DNA from: Corynebacterium sp. HMSC08A12
GTDB lineage: Bacteria > Actinomycetota > Actinomycetes > Mycobacteriales > Mycobacteriaceae
Direction: 5' to 3'
Length of the DNA stretch: 64,000 nt
Assembly (NCBI RefSeq): GCF_001807485.1
Contig: NZ_KV789173.1
Span: 1-64,000, forward strand
Below are positions 52,144 to 60,860 of the stretch, in pieces. The notes under the pieces were generated by a model. The model had not been told where the DNA came from. It ran no database searches and saw nothing but the letters and a program-made list of their open reading frames with translations. The stretch's first letter is position 1. Every line of letters begins with the position of its first letter. The position numbers and the translations under genes were made by a program.

Positions 52144-53790
52144 ATGAGTTCAACCGCATCCGAAGCCTCGCGCCGCCGCACATTCGCCGTCATCGCCCAC
52201 CCGGATGCCGGTAAATCCACCCTCACCGAGGCGCTCGCGCTGCACGCCCACATGATCAAGGAGGCCGGCGCCGTACACGGCAAGGCCGGCCGCAAGTCCA
52301 CCGTCTCCGACTGGATGGACATGGAAAAAGACCGTGGCATTTCCATCGCCTCCTCCGCGCTGCAGTTTGAGTACGCCCCGGAGGGTCACGACGGCGAGCC
52401 CTTCATGATCAACCTTGTCGATACGCCTGGCCACGCGGACTTTTCGGAGGATACCTACCGAGTTCTGTCCGCCGTGGATGCCGCAGTGATGCTCATTGAT
52501 GGCGCGAAGGGCCTGGAGCCGCAGACGCTGAAGCTGTTCCGCGTGTGCAAGGCCCGCGGTCTGCCGATCGTGACCGTCGTGAACAAGTGGGACCGCCCCG
52601 GCCGCAGCCCGCTGGAGCTGGTGGACGAGATCGTCAACGAGATCCAGCTGCAGCCCACTCCCCTGTTCTGGCCGGTTGGCGAGGCCGGCGACTTCCGCGG
52701 GTTGGCGCGCATCAACGACGACGGCGAGGCCGAGGAGTACATCCATTTCCTCCGCACCGCCGGTGGTTCGACCATCGCCCCGGAGGAGCACTACACCCCG
52801 GAGCAGGCCGCAGAGCGGGAAGAGGACGTGTGGGAAACCGCCGCCGAAGAGGTCGAGCTGCTGGCCGCCGACGGCGCGCTACACGACCAGGAGCTGTTCC
52901 TGGAGTGCACCACTTCCCCGCTGATCTTCGCCTCTGCGATGCTCAACTTCGGCGTGCACCAGATTCTGGATACCCTCTGCGCGTTGGCGCCCGCCCCAGC
53001 GGGCCGCGATTCCGACCCGAAGGTGCTCGAGGCCGCCGCTGGCGGAAACTCCGTCGCGGTGGACGAGCACCGCGACCCCACCGATGATTTTTCGGGCGTG
53101 GTGTTCAAGGTACAGGCCGGCATGGATCGCAACCACCGCGACTCCCTGGCTTTCATGCGCGTAGTCTCCGGCGTGTTCGAGCGTGGCATGCAGGTCACAC
53201 ACGCGCAGTCGGGCCGGTCTTTCTCCACGAAGTATGCGCTGACTGTCTTCGGTCGCACCCGCGCCACCGTGGAGGCCGCCTACCCTGGCGACATTGTGGG
53301 CCTGGTCAACGCTGGTTCGCTCGCCCCGGGAGACACGATCTACGCCGGCAAGAAGGTGCAGTTCCCGCCCATGCCGCAGTTCGCTCCGGAGCACTTCCGC
53401 ACGCTGCGAGCCAAGTCCCTGGGCAAGTACAAGCAGTTCCGCAAGGCCCTCGAGCAGCTGGATTCCGAAGGTGTTGTGCAGATTCTGCGCAACGACGCTC
53501 GCGGTGACGCTAACCCGGTCATGGCCGCCGTCGGCCCCATGCAGTTCGAGGTTATGCAGGCCCGGATGGACGTTGAGTACAACGTGGAGACCGTGGCCGA
53601 CCCCGTCCCTTACTCTGTCGCCCGTCGTACTGACGCCGAGTCCGCGCCGGTGCTGGCCAAGCAGCGAGGTGTGGAGATCTTCACCCGCACGGACGGGGAG
53701 CTGATTGCCCTGTTCGGCGACAAGTGGAAGTTAGCCTTCGTGGAGAAGGAACACCCGGAGCTGACGATGGAGACTCTGGTCGCCGACTAG
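52144..53790 (+). CDS. prfC: Peptide chain release factor 3
   Basis: This 548-residue GTPase recycles class I release factors after peptide release. The G1 motif is AHPDAGKSTLTEAL near residue 19, G2/switch I has DRGISIASSALQFEY, G3 is VDTPGHADFSEDTYR and G4 is VNKWDRPGRSP. C-terminal domain 3 motifs (AVGPMQFEVMQARMDVEYNVE) distinguish it from EF-G. ATG 52144 (MSSTASEASRRRTFAVIAHPDAGK) was chosen. It lies 27 bases after the acyltransferase gene on the same strand. Confidence 0.94.
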   Translation: MSSTASEASRRRTFAVIAHPDAGKSTLTEALALHAHMIKEAGAVHGKAGRKSTVSDWMDMEKDRGISIASSALQFEYAPEGHDGEPFMINLVDTPGHADFSEDTYRVLSAVDAAVMLIDGAKGLEPQTLKLFRVCKARGLPIVTVVNKWDRPGRSPLELVDEIVNEIQLQPTPLFWPVGEAGDFRGLARINDDGEAEEYIHFLRTAGGSTIAPEEHYTPEQAAEREEDVWETAAEEVELLAADGALHDQELFLECTTSPLIFASAMLNFGVHQILDTLCALAPAPAGRDSDPKVLEAAAGGNSVAVDEHRDPTDDFSGVVFKVQAGMDRNHRDSLAFMRVVSGVFERGMQVTHAQSGRSFSTKYALTVFGRTRATVEAAYPGDIVGLVNAGSLAPGDTIYAGKKVQFPPMPQFAPEHFRTLRAKSLGKYKQFRKALEQLDSEGVVQILRNDARGDANPVMAAVGPMQFEVMQARMDVEYNVETVADPVPYSVARRTDAESAPVLAKQRGVEIFTRTDGELIALFGDKWKLAFVEKEHPELTMETLVAD

Positions 53791-53820
53791 GCGGAGTAGC
53801 GATTCGTCGCGACCCTATCG

Positions 53821-53868
53821 AAATATTTGCACAAGCCTTGTAATATTTCGCATTCTGTGCAAATATTT
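53821..53868. promoter_or_regulatory. Operator-like inverted repeat before the MmpL gene
   Basis: AAATATTTGCACA (53821-53833) and TGTGCAAATATTT (53856-53868) are perfect inverted arms around 22 bases that contain a smaller palindrome, ACAAGCCTTGT. The second arm ends five bases before ATG 53874. It is the likely binding site of the TetR regulator encoded downstream. Confidence 0.7.
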
Positions 53869-53873
53869 TGCGC

Positions 53874-56300
53874 ATGGCTAAATTCCTGTATCGAGTAGGC
53901 CGCTCCGCCTACCTCCACAAGTGGCGCTTCCTCGCCGTCTGGCTGATCGTGCTGATCGGCGTGGGCACCGCCTCCGCACTGTTAACCAAACCAACCTCGC
54001 AGTCCTTCACCATCCCTGGTCTGGAATCCATTGAGACTCAGGAGAGGATCAAAGAGGAGTTCCCCAATGGCGAAGATTCTGACCAGTTAGAGGCAGCCAC
54101 GGGCAAGCTCGTGCTACAGGCTCCTGAAGGCCAAACCCTTGCCGAGGGCGAGGCTGCACAATCGACCGAAGACATCCTTCAGGCGCTGCAAGAGCTCGAT
54201 TTCCTGAAGGACAAGGAAAAGCTCGTCTCCCCCGTGCTGGCCAGCGAAGGCATGCACCAGCAAATGGCTCCCATGAAGCAGAAGCAGGGAATGCCGAAGG
54301 AGCAGATTGCATCCGACATCGCTGCTCTAAGCCCGCTGAGCCCCGACAAGCGCACTGGCACCATCGAGGTTTCCTTCGATGCGGAAACTGCAGCAGACGT
54401 GCCCGCAGAGGATGTGCAGAAGTTCGAGGATGCAGTAAAGAATAACGAGGGCAACCTCAAGGTTGGATGGAGCGGTAACGCATTCCAGCAGCCGGAGATG
54501 AGCATGGCCTCCGAAGCCATCGGCCTGGCGGTCGCTGCCATCGTTCTGATCGTCACCTTTGGCAGCCTCGTGGCTGCAGGCCTGCCGCTGCTCTCCGCAG
54601 TGATTGGTGTGGGCACCGGCATCGGCATCGTCATGGCAGCCACCTCCGTCACGGACAGCATCAACTCCATGACCCCCACCCTGGCCTCCATGATCGGCCT
54701 GGCCGTGGGCATCGACTATGCGCTGTTTATCCTCTCCCGCTTCCGCAACGAGCTGGTCGCCCATGTGGATGGCCAGGATCTGGAACCGAAGGAACTACAC
54801 CAGAAACTCAAGACGATTCCCGTCAAGGAACGCGCCCACCTGGCCGGCCTCGCAGTCGGCAAGGCCGGTTCCGCAGTTGTCTTCGCTGGCCTTACGGTCC
54901 TGATTGCACTGGCAGCACTGTCCATCATCAACATTCCGTTCCTCACCGCGATGGCCTTGGCCGCCGCCGGTACCGTTGCCATTGCCGTGATCGTCGCGAT
55001 CACGCTTCTGCCCGCCATCATGGGCCTCATTGGCACGAAGGTCTTCGCAGGACGCGCGCCTTTCGTCAAGGCTCCGGACCCAGAGAACGAGAAGCCGACC
55101 ATGGGGCTGAAGTGGGTGCGCATCATCCGCAAGAAGCCCGCCCTGTGGTTGGTAGGCTCTGCAGTGTTGTTGATTCTGCTGGCCATCCCCGCAATGAACC
55201 TGCGTCTGGCCATGCCCTCCGATGGTTCTATGGCCAAGGGCACCCCCAACCGTGTCGCCTACGAAATGACGGAGGAGGGCTTCGGAGCTGGCCGCAATGC
55301 CCCGATGGTCGCCCTCGTTGAATACCCCGACCTCAACGACAAGGAGAAGGCTGCCGCCACCCAGGAGGCCGTCGCGACCCTCCAGGGCACCGAAGGCGTG
55401 GAGAACGCCCAGGTAGTGCAGACCAACGGCGATCCGCGCAACCCAGCCGACCTGGGTACTGCGGCTCAGGTGATGATCACCCCGTCCTACGGCGCGACGG
55501 ACGCCCGTGCCGCCGATGTCCTTGAGCAGATGCGCGCCGAGGAAGCCGGCTATACCGAAAAGACCGGCGCATCCTACGCCATCACCGGCGTCACCCCGAT
55601 GTACGAGGACATTTCACAGCGCCTGTCGGACGTCCTCATCCCCTACATCGCCATCGTCCTCGTGTTGGCTTTCATCCTGCTGATGGTCGTCTTCCGTTCC
55701 ATCTGGGTGCCACTGATCGCGGCACTGGGCTTCGGCCTGTCGGTGGCCGCCACGTTCGGCGTCACCGTCGCACTGTGGCAGGAGGGCTTCGGCGGCATCA
55801 TCGACGACCCGCAGCCCATCATCTCCTTCCTGCCCATCATGCTGATCGGCATCGTCTTTGGCCTGGCCATGGACTACCAGGTCTTCCTGGTTACCCGCAT
55901 GCGCGAGGGCTGGGCGCACGGCAAGACCGCCGGCAACGCCACCGCCAACGGTTTCAAGCACGGCGCGCGCGTGGTCACTGCAGCCGCGCTCATCATGATT
56001 TCGGTCTTCGCCGCCTTCATGATGGCCGATGAGCCGTTTATTAAGGTGATGGGCTTTGCCCTGGCTGCCGCCGTATTTTTTGACGCCTTCATCGTCCGCA
56101 TGACGTTTATTCCAGCAACGATGTTCCTTCTCGGTGAGCGCGCGTGGAAGTTCCCCAAGTGGCTAGCGAAGATCATTCCCGCTGTCGACGTCGAGGGCGA
56201 GAGCCTGGTGGGATTGAACGCTGACGGTAGCCGCACTTCGGATACACTTACCGAATCAAGTGAAGCAGGTCCGCGAGACGCACAGGCAGCCGTAAAGTAA
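53874..56300 (+). CDS. MmpL-family RND transporter
   Basis: This 808-residue protein is an MMPL/RND-type membrane exporter with two repeats, each having one helix, a large external loop and five clustered helices (helices near residues 15-35, 205-340, 425-445 and 575-745). The pattern GLAVGIDYALFILSRFRNEL and GIVFGLAMDYQVFLVTRMREGW, with Asp-Tyr proton-relay pairs, is characteristic. Such proteins export lipids, trehalose mycolates or drugs. It is followed by a TetR gene after 20 bases. A long inverted repeat covers its promoter, so substrate-induced autoregulation is likely. The substrate is unknown. Confidence 0.9.
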   Translation: MAKFLYRVGRSAYLHKWRFLAVWLIVLIGVGTASALLTKPTSQSFTIPGLESIETQERIKEEFPNGEDSDQLEAATGKLVLQAPEGQTLAEGEAAQSTEDILQALQELDFLKDKEKLVSPVLASEGMHQQMAPMKQKQGMPKEQIASDIAALSPLSPDKRTGTIEVSFDAETAADVPAEDVQKFEDAVKNNEGNLKVGWSGNAFQQPEMSMASEAIGLAVAAIVLIVTFGSLVAAGLPLLSAVIGVGTGIGIVMAATSVTDSINSMTPTLASMIGLAVGIDYALFILSRFRNELVAHVDGQDLEPKELHQKLKTIPVKERAHLAGLAVGKAGSAVVFAGLTVLIALAALSIINIPFLTAMALAAAGTVAIAVIVAITLLPAIMGLIGTKVFAGRAPFVKAPDPENEKPTMGLKWVRIIRKKPALWLVGSAVLLILLAIPAMNLRLAMPSDGSMAKGTPNRVAYEMTEEGFGAGRNAPMVALVEYPDLNDKEKAAATQEAVATLQGTEGVENAQVVQTNGDPRNPADLGTAAQVMITPSYGATDARAADVLEQMRAEEAGYTEKTGASYAITGVTPMYEDISQRLSDVLIPYIAIVLVLAFILLMVVFRSIWVPLIAALGFGLSVAATFGVTVALWQEGFGGIIDDPQPIISFLPIMLIGIVFGLAMDYQVFLVTRMREGWAHGKTAGNATANGFKHGARVVTAAALIMISVFAAFMMADEPFIKVMGFALAAAVFFDAFIVRMTFIPATMFLLGERAWKFPKWLAKIIPAVDVEGESLVGLNADGSRTSDTLTESSEAGPRDAQAAVK
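56081..56087 (+). repeat. GTATTTTTTGACGCC motif inside the MmpL gene
   Basis: It is read as GTA TTT TTT GAC GCC, with two TTT phenylalanine codons in succession in a GC-rich gene. Confidence 0.5.
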
Positions 56301-56320
56301 GTCGTCACTCGAGAAAAGTT

Positions 56321-56989
56321 GTGAAAGTGAGCTTCGAAGGCGGAAAAAGCGTAGAGGCAGCAACACCGGGCCTACGGGATCGCAAGAAAGCCGAAACCCG
56401 TGAGCGCATCGCCTACGCCGCCGTTGACTTACTAGTCAACGAGGGAGTTGAGAATGCTACCATCGCGAAGATCGCAGAAAGAGCTGATATTTCTCCGCGC
56501 ACTTTTCACAACTATTTCCCTCATCGAGAGGCTGCTTTACTGTTCACGCTTAATCAATTCGTTGAGGAAATGGTTGGAATGGTGGATACCGCACAACCTG
56601 GGCAACAATTGATATCGATCGGCGAGAATATCGCGGTGGACTTCTTTAATCGAACGACGGGCAGCCCGAACAGCATTCAAACCCTCTCCCGTCTTGCGGA
56701 CCACTTACTCTCTATCCCCGCCCAAGCTCGTACAGAGCTTTTCACAGAGAACGATGGCCTTCCCCGCAACGCCGTGGAGTTCTTCTCTCCGCTCGTACAG
56801 GCTTTTCAGCGGTACAGCGAGCGCGAAGGTCGGACGCTCAACACCGCCCACGCGCTGTTGCTCATCAATTCGATCATGGTTGTGCCCAAAGTTTACGTGG
56901 AACTCAACGAGGGTGGAGAGCGTGCGGCGGAAGAAGAAATTCGAGGCGCTTTCCAACTACTAGCGGGCGGGCTTTCCCAGCTCGGCTAG
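56321..56989 (+). CDS. TetR family regulator of the MmpL gene
   Basis: This 222-residue repressor has its helix-turn-helix at about residues 43-66 (ATIAKIAERADISPRTFHNYFPHREA), with an effector domain behind. GTG 56321 is the probable start (KVSFEGGKSVEAATPGLRDRKKAETRERI), with the conserved DNA-binding part beginning near residue 18. It is 20 bases downstream of the MmpL gene and should bind the inverted repeat at 53821-53868. Codon and base use is more AT-rich than its neighbours, so the gene may have a different origin from the flanking housekeeping genes. Confidence 0.85.
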   Translation: MKVSFEGGKSVEAATPGLRDRKKAETRERIAYAAVDLLVNEGVENATIAKIAERADISPRTFHNYFPHREAALLFTLNQFVEEMVGMVDTAQPGQQLISIGENIAVDFFNRTTGSPNSIQTLSRLADHLLSIPAQARTELFTENDGLPRNAVEFFSPLVQAFQRYSEREGRTLNTAHALLLINSIMVVPKVYVELNEGGERAAEEEIRGAFQLLAGGLSQLG

Positions 56990-57115
56990 CTGAGATGAGA
57001 AACAATTAAGCACCTGACCTCCGTTTTGTGAATATCAGATTTGCTACGCTAGTCTGCATCGAGCGATATCCATCAAATCGGATCATCTGGGCGTAATGAA
57101 AGGTTTCTCACTCAC

Positions 57116-57831
57116 ATGTCATCGAGTTCGACGATCCCCGAGCCCTCCGCTTCCCGGCGCGAACAGAAGAAGGCCGAAACGAAGCAGAATCTCATCGATG
57201 CAGCTATTGAGCTGTTCATGGGCTACGGCCCGGAGGAAGCGACGGTCCAGGCCATCACTAAGCGGGCGGGCGTATCCACGCGCACATTCCACAACTACTT
57301 CGAGCGCCGCGACGATGTCTTCGCCTACTACCTGCACGAGGTCTTCGAGCACTTCGCTTGCCGCATCCGGGAGATTGCGGTGGACCACCCCACCGGCCGC
57401 ATCGTGGACATCATGCGCGACGCAATGTGGATCTACTGCTTCCCGCCGCACGTTGATCAGGGCGAATCGGTTAGCCAGACGGGCTCGGCCGAATTTTCTG
57501 AGCTGGTGGATCCCACCACCCCGGATATCCGCAAGTTCAAGCCTCTGCTCATCATGCTGGAGAACCCGCAGGATAAGGGCAGCAGCGAACACCTGGATGT
57601 GGACCTACCTACCCTCACAGAACCTGGAACCAAGGCGCTGTGCGATGTCGCCCCCGACCTCTCCCCCCCTTCAAGGCATTCCTGTTGCTGGATGTTTCCT
57701 TCAGCATCGCCATGCGCGCCGTAGAGGCAGCTGCGAACGAGCGGCTATCCGGTGGCCTCAGCCCCGAGGAGCTCTACAACCAGGCCTTCGACATGCTGGC
57801 CCGTGTCGATCGCATTGAGGACGAGGAGTAG
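57116..57831 (+). pseudogene. TetR family regulator with a poly-C frameshift
   Basis: The first reading frame (57116-57724) encodes a normal TetR start with helix-turn-helix ATVQAITKRAGVSTRTFHNYFERRDD and most of an effector domain. It then turns into unrelated sequence after DVAPDLSP. The missing C-terminus (FKAFLLLDVSFSIAMRAVEAAANERL onwards, ending at 57831) continues in another frame. The switch occurs at a run of seven C residues (57663-57669), and adding one C rejoins the frames. This may be a recent mutation, a sequencing error, or a phase-variable switch. The regulator may control itself or the following pnuC gene. Confidence 0.75.
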
Positions 57832-57885
57832 TCGCCTCACCAAGAATCAAACCCGGTTTCCTTTGCCCAACCCCGATAAGGGAAG

Positions 57886-58632
57886 ATGGGCACTGTGGAA
57901 TCAGAGGGAATCTTTACAACGCTTCTCAACGCAACGCTGATCATCGGTGGCTACCCGATCCTCTGGCGCGAAATCATCGGCAATCTCTTCGGCCTAGCCT
58001 CCGCCGTCGGCGGGATGAAGCGCGTGGTGTGGGCCTGGCCCGTGGGAATCGTCGGCAATGTGCTGCTGTTCACGGTGTTCCTGGGTGGACTGTTCCACAC
58101 CCCACAGGATCTAGACCTCTACGGCCAGGCAGGCCGCCAGGTGATGTTCCTCATCGTCTCGCTGTACGGCTGGTATCAATGGAGCCGCGCCCGCACTGCC
58201 GGCATGCGCGAGCCTGATAACACCGACCCCTCCCGCTCCATCGTCAGCGAGCCCGCCGCCGACAGCGCCGCAGTGCAGCCCAGCTGGGCCAGCACCAAGG
58301 AACGCCTCGGCATGCTCGCCTTTGCGGTGATCGGCACCGTAGTCTTCGCGCTGATCTTCGACGCGCTAGGTTCGTGGGGGCCGTGGGCAGACGCCTGGAT
58401 CTTCACCGGCTCCATCCTGGCCACGTTCGGCATGGCCCGCGGCTGGACGGAGTTCTGGCTGATCTGGATCGGCGTGGATATTGTCGGCGTACCGCTGCTG
58501 CTCGCCGCGGGCTACTACCCCTCCGCGGCGCTATACGTGGTCTACGGCGCGTTCGTGCTGTGGGGCTTCTTCGTGTGGTTGCGGGTGCAACGCACGAAAA
58601 CCACCGGCGCCGCAAGCGCCGCCAGCAGCTAG
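57886..58632 (+). CDS. pnuC: PnuC-type nicotinamide riboside/mononucleotide transporter
   Basis: This 248-residue membrane protein matches the PnuC family, with about seven helices and the segments WREIIGNLFGLASAVGGMKRVVWAWPVGIVGNVLLF and VSLYGWYQWSRA (the substrate-binding W-x-x-W-like region). It would import nicotinamide riboside for NAD salvage, in line with the nicotinamidase at 9938. ATG 57886 follows GGGAAG. It lies 54 bases past the reconstructed end of the TetR gene. Confidence 0.87.
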   Translation: MGTVESEGIFTTLLNATLIIGGYPILWREIIGNLFGLASAVGGMKRVVWAWPVGIVGNVLLFTVFLGGLFHTPQDLDLYGQAGRQVMFLIVSLYGWYQWSRARTAGMREPDNTDPSRSIVSEPAADSAAVQPSWASTKERLGMLAFAVIGTVVFALIFDALGSWGPWADAWIFTGSILATFGMARGWTEFWLIWIGVDIVGVPLLLAAGYYPSAALYVVYGAFVLWGFFVWLRVQRTKTTGAASAASS

Positions 58633-58635
58633 TAC

Positions 58636-59715
58636 CTAGCCCACCAGCGCCCGCCATTTCTCCACGTCCACGTCATCCGTGGAAGCCGGCTCGAACTGCG
58701 CGTTGTGATCCTTGTGCTCCAGCACTGCGCGCACTCCCTCGATGAAGTTCGGCCCCCGGCGCAGCTCGCCACCGACCTTGAATTCCATATCCAACGCCTC
58801 GCGCAGCGTTGCACCCTCCGCGCGGCGGAAAAGCTCCACCGTGGCCACAAGACTCTCCGGGTTGGCACCCTTCAGGGAATCGGTCACCTTGGTTATAAAC
58901 TGCGCCAATTCGGCGTCCGAAACAGAACCCTCATCCCGCACGATCCGAGCTTCGATGTCTGCCCAAGTACCTTCGGCGAAGGTCCGCTCGATCCACTCCG
59001 CGTGCTGCTGCAGCGTAGACGTGGGCTCCTCCAGCTTCTGCGGGTCGAGAGCGTTAGACCGCAGTGCCTCTGGAAGATCGCCCGAATGCAGGTCGGATTC
59101 GAAAGCATGCACATCGGCCACCAGGTTCGTGGCCAGGCCGGTGTACAACATGTCCGCAGGGCTTAGGCGCCAACCCGTGGCGGCGATAAAGAGCCCCACT
59201 GCGGGCGAGCAATCCAGGTGCGTCAGCCGGTAAGACATACCCACGTCGGGCACAAACCCGATCGCAGCCTCCGGCATTGCCCCCAGGGTGCGCGGAGTGA
59301 TCACGCGGTGCGAGCCATGCATGGAAATGCCCATGCCCCCTCCCATCACGATGCCCTCCAGCAGTGCGATAACAGGCTTGTTTACCCGCGACAGCCGCTC
59401 GTTGAGGTCGTACTCTTCCTCAAAGAAGGAGTCCCCGAAGCGGTACATGCGCTTCATGTCTCGCATCCGCACGTAGCGCACGTCCCCGCCTGCGCAGAAG
59501 GCCCGGTCGGAGGACGACTTGATTACGATGAACTGAATCCAATCATCGTCGGCCCATTTGTCGACCGCCTCGCGGATTAGGCGGATCATCTCCACGTTTA
59601 AGGAATTCAGAGCCTTAGGGCGATTCAGCTCGATAACCCCGACGTGACCTGCAACGACGGTCGTTACTTCCGCATCCGGGTCGTACGTCGGGTGCTTCCT
59701 TCTCTTGTCTGCCAT
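58636..59715 (-). CDS. 3-hydroxyisobutyryl-CoA hydrolase family protein
   Basis: The 359-residue protein is a crotonase-fold enzyme with the length and motifs of HIBYL-CoA hydrolases in valine breakdown: NRPKALNSLNVEMIRLI, SDRAFCAGGDVRYV, EGIVMGGGMGISMHGSHRVIT and MPEAAIGFVPDVGMSYRLTHLD, with the catalytic glutamate in PEAAIGF. It could also act as an enoyl-CoA hydratase. It converges on pnuC with four bases between the stops. The start is ATG 59715. Confidence 0.85.
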   Translation of the reverse strand: MADKRRKHPTYDPDAEVTTVVAGHVGVIELNRPKALNSLNVEMIRLIREAVDKWADDDWIQFIVIKSSSDRAFCAGGDVRYVRMRDMKRMYRFGDSFFEEEYDLNERLSRVNKPVIALLEGIVMGGGMGISMHGSHRVITPRTLGAMPEAAIGFVPDVGMSYRLTHLDCSPAVGLFIAATGWRLSPADMLYTGLATNLVADVHAFESDLHSGDLPEALRSNALDPQKLEEPTSTLQQHAEWIERTFAEGTWADIEARIVRDEGSVSDAELAQFITKVTDSLKGANPESLVATVELFRRAEGATLREALDMEFKVGGELRRGPNFIEGVRAVLEHKDHNAQFEPASTDDVDVEKWRALVG

Positions 59716-59769
59716 GTCACCATAATTACAGGAACGACAAGGAAGTGCAGCCTAATTTAAATCTAAGGT

Positions 59770-60750
59770 CTACTTAGATTTCTTGCCCTTCTTGGACTTC
59801 TTGCCCTTCTTCTTTTTGTCGCCCTTGTTCTTTTTGGACGCCGCAGCCTCCTTGTCCTTGGACTTCGAATCCTTCTTGGAGTTCTCCTCGGACTCAGCTT
59901 CCTTGGCCTGCTTGGCTTCCTCGGCCTGCTTCTTCAACAGGTCCTTCTCCAGCAGCTTCGCCACGTCGGGCACGTAGCGGAACTGGGTGCGCGGCGGGCG
60001 CTCGTAGGTGGACTCGGATGCCGGGCGCTCCGGAATCTTCGGCACGTTCTTCTCCACGTACTCCCACGGGATCGTGTTCAGCAGGTGGTTGATCACGTTG
60101 ATGCGGGAGCGCTTCTTGTCCTCGGACTCCACGGTGTACCACGGGGCAGACGGGATGTCGGTGTGCACGAACATCTCATCCTTCGCGCGCGAGTAGTCCT
60201 CCCAGCGCGTGATGGACTGCAGATCCATCGGGGAGAGCTTCCACTGGCGCAGCGGGTCGGACTGGCGGGACTGGAAGCGGCGGATCTGCTCTTCATCGGA
60301 CACGGAGAACCAGTACTTGCGCAGGATAATGCCGTCCTCAACCAGCAGGCGCTCGAAGATCGGAGCCTGGTGCAGGAAGCGGCGGTATTCCTGGGTGGTG
60401 CAGAAGCCCATCACGCGCTCCACGCCAGCGCGGTTGTACCAAGAGCGGTCGAAGATGACGATCTCTCCGGCGGTGGGCAGCTTCTCGATGTAGCGCTGGA
60501 AGTACCACTGGCCCTTCTCGCGCGAGTTGGGGGCTGGCAGAGCCTCAATGCGGCAGACGCGCGGGCTGAGGTACTGGGTGATGCGCTTAATCGCGGACCC
60601 CTTGCCCGCCGCATCGCGCCCCTCCATCACGATGACGATGCGGGCTCCGGTTTCCACCACCCACTGCTGCATTTCGACGAGTTCCGCTTGGAGCCTTTTG
60701 AGCTCCTTTTCATAGGCCTGTTTGTCCAGCTTGGGAAGTCTATTGCTCAT
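59770..60750 (-). CDS. ppk2: Polyphosphate kinase 2
   Basis: This 326-residue class I PPK2 transfers phosphate between polyphosphate and nucleotides. Walker A is EGRDAAGKGSAIKRI near residue 43, the lid and Walker B are RSWYNRAGVERVMGF and VIFDRSW. QWYFQRYIEKLP and WKLSPMDLQSITRWEDYSRAKDEMF also match. The C-terminal 50 residues are a Lys-rich tail (KKNKGDKKKKGKKSKKGKK) that could bind polyphosphate or nucleic acid. The window also carries ppx, so both ends of polyphosphate turnover are represented. Confidence 0.92.
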   Translation of the reverse strand: MSNRLPKLDKQAYEKELKRLQAELVEMQQWVVETGARIVIVMEGRDAAGKGSAIKRITQYLSPRVCRIEALPAPNSREKGQWYFQRYIEKLPTAGEIVIFDRSWYNRAGVERVMGFCTTQEYRRFLHQAPIFERLLVEDGIILRKYWFSVSDEEQIRRFQSRQSDPLRQWKLSPMDLQSITRWEDYSRAKDEMFVHTDIPSAPWYTVESEDKKRSRINVINHLLNTIPWEYVEKNVPKIPERPASESTYERPPRTQFRYVPDVAKLLEKDLLKKQAEEAKQAKEAESEENSKKDSKSKDKEAAASKKNKGDKKKKGKKSKKGKKSK

Positions 60751-60860
60751 TGTTCCAAGCTTAGTTCTTCGCAGGCCGAACGCCTAATAATCTCTTAGCT
60801 TTTGGGCCTTACTAAACCTGGGCGCGAGCGACCTCACAGATAGTGCAATAATTAGCCCTT

